Assembly: GCA_014529385.2 (NCBI GenBank)
Contig: CM043960.1
Span: 123,717,043 to 123,781,042 of the forward strand
Direction of reading: 5' to 3'
DNA length: 64,000 nt
Source: Adiantum capillus-veneris
Lineage: Eukaryota > Streptophyta > Polypodiopsida > Polypodiales > Pteridaceae
The notes beneath the pieces are model-generated. The model made no database searches. It saw nothing but the letters and a program-made list of their open reading frames with translations, and was not told the DNA's origin. Made by a program: the position numbers and the translations under genes. This document shows positions 11,204 to 22,074 of the stretch, one piece after another. Each line of letters opens with the position of its first letter. The first letter of the stretch is position 1.

Positions 11204-12602
11204 ATGAGAAAACAAAAACAACGGGCTGAAATTGAGGAGAAAGCAAAAAAGCTATTCCAAGAAAAGGTAAAAGAACCTGAAAGTGAAATCAAAGAAACAA
11301 CCGTGAAATCTGGAGGATCAATTTTGGTTGATAAAATTTTTGAGCCTATTAATGCAGCCTTGGAAGCCTACCAAGCAGGACTTAAAGCATGCCAAAACAT
11401 GGAAAACAAATGGAAAGACTATCCTTCTCCAGACATGGAAGCAGCTAAGCTTGAAGCTTATCAAAATTTGGTAAGAATCACACAAGAAATGCTGGAAAAA
11501 ACAAAAACCCAAGATCAAAAGTATGGCAAAACCTGAGGAGCTTGTGGTAAGAAACAATCAAGAAAAATCCAAAGTGGTGGTAGAACCCCACATTGAACCA
11601 AAAGAGCCAGAACTTAGAGTGCCGGACAACGAAGATGCCTTAGACGGAATTCCATTCGTGGAGGAAGACTGGCCACGACACTTATGGAAAAAAGTTCAAG
11701 AGATCAATGATGGGAGCCTAACTCTAAAGTCAGCTCCTACAAAGGAAGTTTGGTTGGACAACCTACCTCCTGATATGGACATGGATGTACAATCCTTGTA
11801 TAGGGATTGCGGATCTGAAGCTTCAGGAATGTCAAAACCATTGACCTTGACAACATTACCCTCTTACTTGGGAGATAACGAAGATGAGTCCATAGTGTGT
11901 AAGACCACTCAAGTAAAAAGAGCAAAACAGACCCTAGAAGTAGACAATATTCATTCAATCATGTCTACACCCATCCAATACACTCTTACTTTGGGAGAAC
12001 TGTTAAATATCATACCATATTTATGGAATGACCTACAGAAAACCCTAGAGAAGGTGGGGATAATGGGGCTCATCGTAAATTTTTTGAAAAGATTGAAACA
12101 CGAAATGGATAACAAAGAGATTCAATCTGTACCAATGAACAAAGTCAGAGAATACTATGAAGGGGAAGAAGGAAATACCACCCTTCCAGTGAACTATAAT
12201 GACATTGCAATACTAGATAGTGCAGCAGGCATAGCCATAGCCACAAAAACAATATGGGAATCCTGGGGACAACCAGCCATTAGACAAACTCGAATGAAAT
12301 TGCAATAGACTAATGGACATATTGAAAAACCCTTAGGACTGCTAGAAAAGGTGATAGTTAATTCCTGTGGGATTGAATATCAACACACTTTTGCCACAGT
12401 AGACTTTGGGAAGAAACCCAATTATGAAATCATATTGGGAAGACCTTTCATGCGACAGGTACAGCTCGTCCAAGTTTGGGGAAACAACTATCTATACTTG
12501 AAGCAAGTGGGATCTATAACAAGGGTTAATCTAAAAGATCACACTTATAGAGATGTCTTGAAAACGCCCATACAAGAGTTTAATTCAGCCTCTTCGGCTT
12601 AA
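11204..12602 (+). pseudogene. A1 protease-like segment with N-terminal linker
   Basis: Two open pieces at 11204-11536 and 11523-12308, then 12351-12602. The first is Lys/Glu-rich and probably helical. The second ends with ILDSAAGIAIATKTIWESWG, and the third carries NYEIILGRPFMRQ. These align with the protease-like protein of element B (ILDGGAGVSIVTKDCWESMG and MILGRPFMRE), so this is the retropepsin region. The catalytic turn is DSAA instead of D-[ST]-G-A. A TAG at 12306-12308 separates the two halves. Confidence 0.8.
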
Positions 12603-12644
12603 AGTAAGCTTCCATCTTGGTTAAACAAAGAGACTCCTATTTGG

Positions 12645-13545
12645 ATGTGCGGAGCTTCAGAAAATGGAAGCTTAAAAAGAGAAGAATGTATCTTAGAAAT
12701 GGATTGCACAGACGAAGCCTATGTACCTGAACCCTTTCCAGAACATTTGTTTGAGCCATTTGAGTGGACTCAAATTTTAGCGACAATGGATGTATGTGTG
12801 AATACGTCTATACCTACATCAGTTTTGCAATGAGGATGGCTACGACATAATTCCCATCCAAATGATTTCAACCCTTCACATTGAAGATGAAATTGAGGAA
12901 CCCAAGGACTTGATGAAAGGTCAACAAGTCTTTTTAGACCTCTACTATGATGCAACAGATGAGTTAGATGAACACGCCGCTACCTCAAAAGATTCGGGGT
13001 CAGAAAAAAAACATGTGGGAGCTAAGCTACTCTTGAAAGGAGGGGAGGAAAAGTTTTTTGACTTTCCTAACCAGAAATCGAGAAGACAAAAATGGTATAA
13101 ACGAAAAAGAGACACCAGAAACGTAAAAACAAGACCTATGCCATCAGTCTCCAGTAGAACACAATTCTTGATGCAGAGAGATGCACATGATTGTGTTAAG
13201 GAAAAAATCAATGGCAGATATCCTTCAAACAAAAATCCAGAAATGTCAAGAACATTGAGGAAAACAAGGAAGGATACTCAAGCAAAGCCAAAAAAACAGG
13301 ACAAGGAGCTAACCATGACACAAATTGAGTGGAAAAAGAAATATCAAGAGTTGAAAAAAGCTATAAAGGAGATATATACAACCGAAATGGAAACTATAGA
13401 GTGGGATGGTAAAGATGTAATGAGTGTTCCATCCCATTGCAAAAAATATACTCTCCAAGACAAAAAAATAATAGGAGAACAACCCGTTAGAGAAGTACAA
13501 AAACAAGGTGAGTCCTACGAAGGGCCTGAGAACGCAAAAAGATAG
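12645..13545 (+). pseudogene. A1 linker between protease and RT
   Basis: Open pieces 12645-12833 and 12862-13545 encode an acidic stretch (HIEDEIEEPKDLMKG) followed by a strongly Lys/Arg-rich region. No enzyme motif is visible. It holds the position that element B fills with its W-[VI]-P-K tail. I see no such repeats here, although both tails are basic. Confidence 0.6.
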
Positions 13546-13559
13546 ACTTGGCTGAACCA

Positions 13560-14110
13560 GGGGAAGAACCTAGGCCTGCTACCTTGCAAATGACCTAACA
13601 GAAGATACAAAAGAGCTTTTACTAAGCTTACTAAAAGAATACCGAGATATCTTTGTTTGGTCTTATAAGGATCTCAAGGGTGTTGATCCAGAAATCTGTC
13701 AACATACCATACCTATGAGAGATGATGCGAAACCAAGTAGACAAAGGCCATACACATATAATGAAACATTTGCCAGGAAGATCAAAGAAGAGATTGAAAA
13801 ACTAAAGGAAGCCGAATTTATTTATGAAACTGAACACATAGATTGGGTGCCTCCAATTGTGGTAGTACCCAAAGAAGAATGGAAAATTACGAGTGTGTGT
13901 CAATCTCAAAAAAGTGAATGCAGCTACCATTAGAGACAACTTTCCCCTTCCAATCATGGAGCATGTGTTAGAACGAGTTGAAGGAAAAGAAGCTTACAAC
14001 TTCTTAGATGGCTTTTCGGGATACAATCAACTTTTGGTTGACCCAAAAGATCAGCATAACACCGCTTTTGCAACAGAATGGGGTATTTTTTCCTATCGGG
14101 TTATCGTCAA
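13560..14110 (+). pseudogene. A1 reverse transcriptase, N-terminal part only, frameshifted
   Basis: Reads ...LLSLLKEYRDIFVWSYKDL, then IPMRDDAKPSRQRPY and EAEFIYETEHIDWVPPIVVV, which is the N-terminal RT region of Ty3/gypsy elements. A one-base insertion near 13880 shifts the frame. The next frame carries RVCVNLKKVNAATIRDNFPLP, EAYNFLDGFSGYNQLLVDP and FATEWGIFSYRV. The sequence loses RT similarity near 14105, before the catalytic [YF]xDD box, and runs into an unrelated gag. RNase H and integrase are absent. Confidence 0.88.
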
Positions 14111-14447
14111 TGGTGGGCTATCCTTTGTGGCAAACCACAAATCTCCAAAGACAAGGAGAACTCTACGAGGTTCCATCATGAAGCAATTCCTTTCAAGCGA
14201 CGCCAAAGATAAAGCGCTCACCGAATGATGCAGTTTAAAGTTACTCTCCAATGAGTCTTTCCACAAATACGTAGACAAGTTTTGGGATCTACATCTCAAA
14301 GCTATAGTCTTTTAAAGGATAGAGTTTGTCGAGAAAAAGCAATAGTTTTGTGCGGGATTACCTGAAGAAATTGCCGAGTATGTCAACTCTCAACGGCTTG
14401 GTTCTATCACCAAAGTCATCCACCACACTATGGTTGCATCCGAACTA
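14110..14447 (+). pseudogene. gag: Chromovirus-type Gag fragment
   Basis: Frame-broken text includes FLSSDAKDKALTE, then SNESFHKYVDKFWDLHLKA, FCAGLPEEIAEYVNSQR and VIHHTMVASELGRG, typical of Gag from plant chromodomain Ty3/gypsy elements. It is interrupted at 14448 by a MITE and resumes at 14905. The junction with the A1 RT lies between about 14105 and 14160. Confidence 0.8.
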
Positions 14448-14904
14448 GGAAGAGGATGAGGTCTAGGAGGGCCTCTTTATTTTCCATGAGATTATGGAGG
14501 TGATTAACATTTTGATGAATAGGTGCATGCCATGTGTTTAAGAATGAACAGGTGTGTAAGAGAGCTGTAAGAATGGTCAAAGGATGCACTTTTTTCCCAA
14601 AAAAAGAGGGGGGACAACTTTATGATTTTTGAACTTCCATAACTCCTACATATGATCTCCAATTTGAGCGGAGATTATAGATCTATAATCTACATGCCGA
14701 CCTCTTTTTGTAGATGTGTTACATTATATAGTTTTGCCCGTTAGATTTTGAATTTCATTTTGGGGGGAAAATTTGAATTCAAATAAACTAGTTGTTTTAC
14801 CTGTTTGAATTCAAAAACCGTCCTTTGATTTCTTCCTTAATACTAGAGCTTTGACTCCCTTAAACTACCAAATAAAGAGGCCCTCCTAGACCCGATTCTC
14901 TTTC
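14448..14904 (-). mobile_element. MITE-A copy 1
   Basis: 457 bp with terminal inverted repeats. The left end reads GGAAGAGGATGAGGTCTAGG then AGGGCCTCTTTATTT. The right end, read in reverse, is GAAAGAGAATCGGGTCTAGG then AGGGCCTCTTTATTT. TA flanks both sides (14446-14447 and 14905-14906). The interior does not code. A 459-bp relative in opposite orientation lies at 48661-49119. Insertion into a gag fragment shows it is an independent mobile unit. The superfamily is not assigned; a TA target duplication would fit Tc1/mariner-type but the ends are not Stowaway-like. Confidence 0.88.
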
Positions 14905-15220
14905 TAATTCTAGTATTACTTTCCAACAAGGGGCTAAAAGGAATGCCAAACCCATGGAAAACAAAGATCGAAATGATGAAAAGGGAAAGAACAATGCTCA
15001 AAGTTCTTCCTGAGGTAATTCCAACAACAACAACTAGAACAACAACAACAAAACCAAGGAGAAAGGAGTTTACAAAGGTAAAAAAAAACTCTCTTGAAGA
15101 GCTAGAGGCTTTTTGCAAAGATCACAAATGCTTTGTGGGGAGCAAGGACATGGCTATCGTTCTTGCCCCAAAAGAAATGCTCGCAATGAGACTCCTAGAG
15201 CTTCCACAATTGAAGCTCTA
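14905..15220 (+). pseudogene. gag: Chromovirus Gag C-terminus with frameshifted CCHC knuckle
   Basis: After the MITE the sequence reads KGLKGMPNPWKTKIEMMKRER, a Thr-rich ACA-repeat stretch at 15023-15054, and then TGC-TTT-GTG-GGGAGCAAGGACATGG. With a two-base shift this reads CFV(C)-GEQGHGYRSCPK, the nucleocapsid CCHC knuckle (about 15129-15175), so a small deletion removed the second Cys codon. Confidence 0.75.
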
Positions 15221-15269
15221 AAAGAGGATACTGCAAAGGATCATCCCTTTCATATACTTGGGGGAAGGT

Positions 15270-15716
15270 GAGGGAGCATGATGCCTTCATCCTATTTGAT
15301 CATGGCTCTACTGACAACTTCATATCAACGGAGTTGGCCACAAATCTGGGCATACAAACTTTCAATATGGGAGATACTCTACGTGTCGATGGATCTTTCA
15401 AGGGACAGTAAGCCTCCGTTACTCCCTTGATTGGGAAGTTGAGGCTTCATGTCCAAATCTATGTCGACAAAGAATAATTTCTCATCTCTCCTCTCCAACA
15501 TGAGGATGTTATCCTAGGGACACCATGGTTCAACCGCATGGCTGCCAACATGAAGTTCCCTGAAAGGAGAATCTACTTCACCTACAGGGAAAAGAGCATG
15601 TATATAGATGCTAACAAGTCCGGTCGTACTATACCACTTGTAAATTCACCTCCTTTTGATAAGTCAATGAAAAGCTTGGTTTCCTCGTACATAATTTTGG
15701 TCAACCAATCATTGAA
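15270..15716 (+). pseudogene. Chromovirus aspartic protease remnant
   Basis: In frame AFILFDHGSTDNFISTELATNLG, followed by a TAA, VTPLIGKLRLHVQIYVDKE, another stop, then HEDVILGTPWFNRMAANMKF and RRIYFTYREKSMYID. D-H-G-S occupies the retropepsin active-site position and ILGTPW the conserved C-terminal turn. Confidence 0.82.
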
Positions 15717-15926
15717 GACCCGCCCAAGATCGAAGATCAAGAAGGGGTGCTTCAGCCCGAATCGATTCTTCGACATGAAGAAAAGGTACTAAGACATGGT
15801 AAGATTATCTGACAGTATCTTATTAAGTTCAAAAGTTATCCTTTTGAAGATGATAGACAAATGCAAGGAATAGAGCTTAAGGATAGTATGAACCTTGTCA
15901 ATGCTTACAATGCTACATTAGAGTAA
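15717..15926 (+). pseudogene. Chromodomain-like segment directly after protease
   Basis: In frame: PPKIEDQEGVLQPESILRHE, then KVLRHGKII-stop-QYLIKFKSYPFEDDRQMQGIELKDSMNLVNAY, ending at a TAA. The YLIKFKSYPFEDD portion matches the chromodomain fold (YLVKWKGYP...) at the C-terminus of chromovirus integrases. RT, RNase H and integrase core, normally about 2.5-3 kb, are missing between the protease and this segment. Confidence 0.7.
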
Positions 15927-17902
15927 GAAAATGTAAATAGTTTTAAATGAAAAATGTTTTTTTCTTATAAGACTAGTTCTTATTGTGCACAAATTTAAGT
16001 AGTATGCATACTTATAATCATGTTTGTGAAGACGACATCTCTCAAACACCAAAGACAATATGTCACTCTACTTTGGGAGTATTATATGGACTCAAGAGCA
16101 CACAGGCTTGTGGCAGCTAAGTCTCCCGAGCCCCAAATGAATTAGTCATCCATTTTGGAATGATATCGTAGGGTAAAAAGGGATTCCCTACCCGCTAAGA
16201 AACATAGAATAATAACTAAGGCTTTATCTCCTCTACCTCGTAGTCAAGGACAACTATGATTTCAAGAGAGAGGTAATTTTATAAAATTTAATATATCTAA
16301 CTAACCCAAATGATCTATTCATATTAAACTTATCATTTTATTATGGGAGAATAAACGAGAAAAAGAGTTAGAATATAGGCACGTACTTATGGATCTATCT
16401 CAGCACGGGACCAAAGTCAATGGGTCTAAATGGGAGATGGTTTATCAAAGAGAAATGCTAGCTAATGGAGCTTGAAAGACCCTAGGGTTAGCTTCATGAA
16501 ATACCTCCAAAGGTTAGTGTTAAAAGTTCTTAGACCTAGGACCTTAGGCAAGCTAGGGCTGAGATTGAGGTGGGAACCTGACCCAAGTTTGAGGTGCTTG
16601 TCGTGCTTGCTCACTAAGGTGCTCGAGGTGCTTGTTGTGCTGGATGATTAAGGTGCTTGTCATGTTTTATGACTAAGGTGCTTGAGGGGCTTCATGACTA
16701 AGGTTCTCAAGGGGTGAGGTGTTCCAAAGTCAACATGGATCCCTATACAAGAGGGGGGCGAGCCCTGCAAGTAGGGGCAAGAGAGAGCACACACACAGAC
16801 TCACTCAAGGTAAGCCAATTCCAAAGAGGAAACAAGGACACATGTCAAGCCCCCCCCCCCCCCCCCCATGTTGCCCTCATAAGGTGCCTAAAGCCTATTG
16901 GTTGACCTCTAAAGGGGTCCAATGAGAATTTAGTTTATTTAAATAATTATCTAGGCGTTATCAAGCCCTCTCTCTCAAAGGGGTAAGGAGGAAACTTGTC
17001 CAAATGCTACCCTTTTTGCTTGATATGCACTAAGCATGTGATTGGCTAGGCTTGCAGGGGTCCAATCAAATTCAATGATGAACTGCAAGGAGGGGTCGAC
17101 CAAGGCAAGCTGGGGGTGTGCTTGGGGGTATAATCTCTCTCACACACACTCACATGCTTCGAGACATCAACACTCTTGGATATGGAATGAAAATCCAACC
17201 AAGAACCATGGTTCAATGCTATGCTTGCCATCTACTTCATCTCCATTATTATGCTACTATGCTACGCTAGGCTCTATGAGTAATGGTATGTTCTTCTTCC
17301 TCTTCCCTACCCTCATTCCATGCTAGCTCTCTCCACCTTTGAAGGTGTTTGAGGTCTTGGGACTGAGTCCGGAGACAAGTTGATTCTTTCATTTAGCTAA
17401 GTTATGGGCATAATTGTGGTGCATGAATTTCTTTATCTTCATTGCACCATCAAGGTCTCAAGGAACAAAAAGCTTGTATTGTACCAAGCCTCTCTTTATG
17501 GGAGAAACTATAATACAAAGGCCTTTTTGAGGGGAGATGGGCTCCACATAAATCCAGTCCTCAAATGTTGTCAAGTTCTCTATTTCTCTCTCTTGCATAG
17601 TATTGTTCATGCCAAGCTAATTAAGTATAATGTTTATGTTGCTACCTCTAATCAATTTCTCTCTATATTTTCTCAAAGTATTCTCATAAAAATGCTCACT
17701 ACATCTCTCTAAATTTTGCTATTCTCAATGTTCATAGTCCAATACCATTACATAATTTTAAAGTAAATCTATCTACTCTATTCTTTATGGAATTCTTAAG
17801 CTCTTAGCCATGCCACACGTCAAAGATTAGAGCACCTCTTGAACATATGCATGCACGTAGTCGATTTATGGAAGCAGATCTTGGAGAAGATGACGCAATT
17901 TT
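15927..17902. other. No gene recognised; one 18-bp C run
   Basis: AT-rich in the first half. At about 16590-16715 there is a degenerate short repeat built on AAGGTGCTYGAGGTGCTTG-like phrases. A homopolymer C run occupies 16850-16867. No terminal repeats or protein domain seen. Confidence 0.55.
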
Positions 17903-17912
17903 GTGGCCCTCC

Positions 17913-17971
<59 letters not shown>

Positions 17972-18111
17972 TCCCGACATCCAGCTACAAACATGGTAGC
18001 ACATGCTAGTCGCAACATGGAGAGAGAGAGAGAGAGAGGGAGAGAGGGAGTTGCTCGACATCATCTGCAAACATGGAAGCACACACGAATCAAAGCATGT
18101 GTGTGTGTGTT
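17903..18111. repeat. Compound GA array with a diverged ~95-bp unit repeated twice
   Basis: (GA)n at about 17913-17966 is followed by GACATCCAGCTACAAACATGG, a second (GA)n at 18018-18050 is followed by the related GACATCATCTGCAAACATGG, and then GTGTGTGTGT. The unit is therefore GA array plus unique tail, tandemly duplicated and diverged. Confidence 0.8.
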
Positions 18112-18474
18112 GGGGGGGACAAGAAAACACACAAAGAGACATGCGTGGCATAGAGCTGGATTGTAAAGAGCAATAGCTCGGGTGGGAACCATTTAAACAC
18201 CGGGTGCTCTCCCTCGTGAGCTTGGCCAGTGCTCACTTGGGCGATCCATCGTGTGTGAGTCAAGCAAGAAATCCTAGGGGTGGGCACTGGGTATTTATTG
18301 GTGTCGAGAGTGGCAGGGCTGGTCATCATACTGTGGGCTACCTTATTTGGTGGCTTGGTAGCATGTAGTAGGCTGAGTGGCATGTCATCATGCTGGCTCC
18401 TTTGTTTACCCATGAGATGAAGCTCTTCACTTAGCTAGCTTGAATATGTAGCCAAATTGCATCGCCAGTTGAGT

Positions 18475-18477
<3 letters not shown>

Positions 18478-18517
<40 letters not shown>
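18478..18517. repeat. (GA)n array abutting a LINE 3' end
   Basis: A pure GA run that ends directly where the 3' terminus of the truncated LINE copy begins (read on the minus strand the LINE ends and (TC)n follows). Confidence 0.9.
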
Positions 18518-18520
<3 letters not shown>

Positions 18521-19218
18521 TTCTATTATTGTCCTCGGAGGTCAAATATGACCTATGGGACCAAATGAACATGTCACATGTTGGGAGTGGAGGTCATAAG
18601 TGACTTCGATGCTAAAAAATGACTGAAATGAGCGTCACAATAGAGAGTCCACATCGTGGTTGAGAGAGGAAAGGTATGTAGGGAGAGCTCATGGCTGAAT
18701 ATATGGGAAAAAGAGGACCTAATGTGGTCAAAAGCTGAGCACTCAAGTAGTGTGTGGTACTCACTCTCTCGCACTTGACAAGGGCATAAGGTGCAAAGTC
18801 GATGAGACTCCTCGCCAGTGCCCCGACGTCTTGTCTCACAACGTAGAGAATGGGAGCTAAGATGACTGGAGTCAATGGTGCGGATCGCACTCAATGGGAT
18901 GGGCTCAAGGATGTAGGGATGGGTTCGGTTACTGCGTTCGCAGAAGAAGAGAGATTTGCAGTTTGGGGCAATGTGTGTGGTGTAATGGCTGAAGCGAGAA
19001 CCTCCGGATTTCTCCCAAGCCGTGATACAATGGCGTTGTAAGAAGGCCTCATTAACTTGGGAGTTGATCGATGCATCCTTGACCAAGTCACATGTATCCC
19101 ATCTTCCAAACCATTTCTTGATGTCAAGCATCCACCCCGAACTTAGTATTTTGCTCTTGCATGTTTTGGACCTTTTGACTTGCTTCATATGTGATTCTAG
19201 GAAGTGGATACAAAGGGC
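18518..19218 (-). pseudogene. 5'-truncated LINE copy 2 (ORF2 C-terminus)
   Basis: On the minus strand about 190 codons (from about 19170 to 18574) match the C-terminus of the large LINE: SKILSSGWMLDIKKWFGRWD, SQVNEAFLQRHCITAWEKSGG, then CTLCPCQVRESEYHTLLECS, a CX2C...HX4C zinc-binding tail. A one-base shift occurs near the start. This copy keeps TGG and CGA codons exactly where the large LINE has TGA, so it is a useful ancestral reference. The 3' end (CCTCGGAGGTCAAATATGAC in reverse sense) adjoins (GA)n, and the truncated 5' end adjoins a (GT)n array. Confidence 0.9.
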
Positions 19219-19221
19219 TAT

Positions 19222-19279
19222 GTTGTGTGTGTGTGTGTGTGAGTGTGTATGTATGTGTGCGTGTGCGTGTGTGTGTGTA

Positions 19280-19340
<61 letters not shown>

Positions 19341-19341
19341 G

Positions 19342-19393
<52 letters not shown>

Positions 19394-19452
19394 GGAGATA
19401 GAGAGAGAATTTCATTAACGCGTATGTGGGTGTGACGGGTCGTGTGTGTATG

Positions 19453-19527
<75 letters not shown>
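19222..19527. repeat. Large (GT)n(GA)n array complex
   Basis: GT-rich run about 19222-19302, GA runs 19302-19408 with two GAGGAGAGGGAGATAGAG interruptions, a short unique spacer, and another GA run 19456-19527. Cys-Val, His-Thr and Leu-Ser frames here are repeat translations only. Confidence 0.95.
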
Positions 19528-19529
<2 letters not shown>

Positions 19530-20993
19530 AGGTACATCCATGTTTTGTTCCTTTGCCATTTCCAAAGATGGAGATGCGTGTCTTCCATGAGAGAGGCTAA
19601 TTGTGTGTGCACTGTCTAATTTTTTATTTCACATGAAAATCTTGGCTACATTCAGAGCTTGCAGACAAGAAAATCGACAAAATTTTACAAGTTTTAGTGT
19701 GAACATTGGCAAATGCTTCAAATTTGGACCAAATAATTGAAAGAGTTTCAAGCATTTCCTTATTTGAAAAATGCTTTTGGCAAGCATTGGGAGTACTCGA
19801 TGTAGCAACAACATCACAAAAAAGCTGGTAGTCAACAATGATAAGTACAAAAGAGGTACGCCTTTAACCTATTGGATTAAGTCTTCAAGGAAGTCAATTG
19901 CTAGCATCACCGCAAGTGTGGCACAACACTTATCTCCTTAAGAGCCCCTTGAGAGACTGTACCTTTCAGCTATCAATCAATTGATTTATTATTTTTATAG
20001 ATTCATACCTAGTTCAACTATTTTGTAATGGTTTTTCTTTATTTTTGAAGGTGCTTATATACTTCACACCTCTCCTCTCTCCCATCACACTTGGGCAACG
20101 TCTCCTTTGGCACACCAAAAAACTAGGGATATGCTATTGAGAGACCCTTATTTACATGCCGAGAATGTCATTAAAGCCAAGTAGAATGCCCACACCCAAC
20201 AGAACACCAAAAAAGAAAAGAGTAAAGGCTAGAGTGAGAGGGGTTGGAGCGACATAATAACACTATGGACAAACTTTACTCACAAAAGTTAAATATTTCA
20301 CCAAATACCAAAATTGAAGCAAAGAAGAAAGAGCCTTGGAGAGGCTAAATATAAGTCCATGGACATCGCTAGAGAGAGATTCGAGAGACAGGGAAGGGTT
20401 GAAGCTTTGTTTCACCAAAAGCTTTGGGAGGAGTATCTCGAACCAATGTATTGAGGGTTGTAAAAGGTTGGAAACACCATTCTCAAAACTTCGTGCTACA
20501 CCTCCTTGTGTTTTGAACTCTTCGCACCTCCCATGGAACCTGCTAAAGGCTCTTTTAGTATACCTACAACAACAATAGCATGCATTTTCCAATACCATTA
20601 TAGATAAAAAATCCCTATTCATACCTCAACTTCAACTTTATGTTCTACCACATAATTTTCTATCTAGAGTAGATCATTGTAGAGATGATCACCTCTTAGG
20701 ATCTAAAAATTAAAGCCACCCAGAAAACATAAAGGCCAAGGATGATGACACTCCACTGTTCAAGAATCTTAGGCCTTTTGCCTCCTCTTTCTTTTTATAA
20801 TCACAGTTCAACATCCTAACTTTTGCACAAGTAGACACATAGTTCTATTGCATGGCCAAGACAAAGAGAGATGGGAATTCTTCTCTTTCGTAAAAACAAT
20901 CAAAGAGACCCTATAGGTCTATCAACAACAAGTCCTTAAGTCAAGACATGTATCTCAAAAGAAAATTGAGAGAACCAATCTATCGCACTTAGT
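19528..20993. other. No gene recognised
   Basis: About 1.5 kb without microsatellites or recognised domains. Open frames 20263-20622 and 20336-20578 overlap on opposite strands and show no family features. Confidence 0.55.
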
Positions 20994-21002
20994 TGAGAGA
21001 GA

Positions 21003-21233
21003 GAGAGATATCATATTGTCTCTTCAAATATCAAATATGACCTATGGAGCCAAATGAACGATATCACATACATTTTTGAGCTAATCAGAGACTCTCAAAA
21101 CTTGCAAGGATATATTGTGCATAAACCAAGGAGCTCAGTGCACTAATGCCTTATCTCACACGAAAGAGAGTGAGAGATGAGCGATATTGTTTCCATGATG
21201 TGGATTACAAATAAGGGGATATGTTCAAGCATG

Positions 21234-21238
<5 letters not shown>
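21003..21238 (-). pseudogene. LINE fragment 3, heavily decayed
   Basis: CAAATATGACCTATGGAGCC near 21030 matches the 3' end of the other LINE copies. AGACTCTCAAAACTTGCAAG and, on the minus strand, MLEHIPLFVIHIMETISLIS match MLEPIPLSAIRTIAAIRLSS of the large LINE. An internal deletion joins the two. GA arrays lie on both sides (20994-21009 and 21239-21268). Confidence 0.75.
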
Positions 21239-21270
<32 letters not shown>

Positions 21271-21904
21271 CCATACAACAATAAGGGAAAAAAGAAGAAG
21301 AGGAGGATTTTTTAATGTCAAAAGAGCAATCCAAAGAGACCTCAAAGCTTGAGGAGATAAGATGTGAACTCAAAACGGTGATACTCAATGTGGATATTAA
21401 AAAAGTGCATACTCTACTTGGATACCAAAAAGGTAGGTTTTCTCTTAGCCACCACTGAAACATGTGGGTCACATACTAGTACTTTATATGAAGTAGCTTA
21501 AATTTTTCAAGGAAGGAGAGACCCTCCATGAGTCATATTCTACTTCATTTCAAAGAGAACCTTTAAAAACATTTAATTGAAAATGCAAAAGTGAAGTGTA
21601 AGTACTAGGATGGTAGAAAATGAAAAGAAGTTTGAGAGAGAGTCTTGGCAGTGGAAAGTCAAAAAAACCTCACTACTGTATCTAAATTTATAATACTTAA
21701 ACCTATAGTTTTTGGGAGGTCATTTCACTCTTACCCTCAATTTTAAGGCTGACCAATAACTTTGTTTTTAAAAAAAATCATTTGAAGGTTGGCTTTCCTT
21801 TACATTTTGAAGGCCATAAAGATTTTTCCTCCATGTGTTGCTCAATGAACGTCCCTGAGTAGGTTTGCACGGGCCTTCTACGTCTCCTAGGTTTGCACTG
21901 ACCT
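21239..21904. other. GA array, then no gene recognised
   Basis: A GA run to about 21268 is followed by AT-rich DNA. Near 21855-21905 a short imperfect duplication (AGGTTTGCACGGGCCTTCTA / AGGTTTGCACTGACCTTCTA) precedes the direct repeat that flanks the large LINE. Confidence 0.6.
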
Positions 21905-21967
21905 TCTATGTTGTAAATGATCTTTGACCTCGACGCTCAAAGTTCAAAATCTAGATGCACATATTCA

Positions 21968-22041
<74 letters not shown>
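21905..22041. repeat. Left copy of direct repeat flanking the large LINE
   Basis: Starts TCTATGTTGTAAATGATC, contains AGTTCAAAATCTAGATGCAC and ends in (GT)n(GA)n directly against the LINE 3' terminus. The right copy is at 26695-26822. The unique parts (about 75 bp) differ at five positions, all transitions. Confidence 0.9.
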
Positions 22042-22046
<5 letters not shown>

Positions 22047-22074
22047 ATTATCATCCTCGGAGGTCAAATATGAC

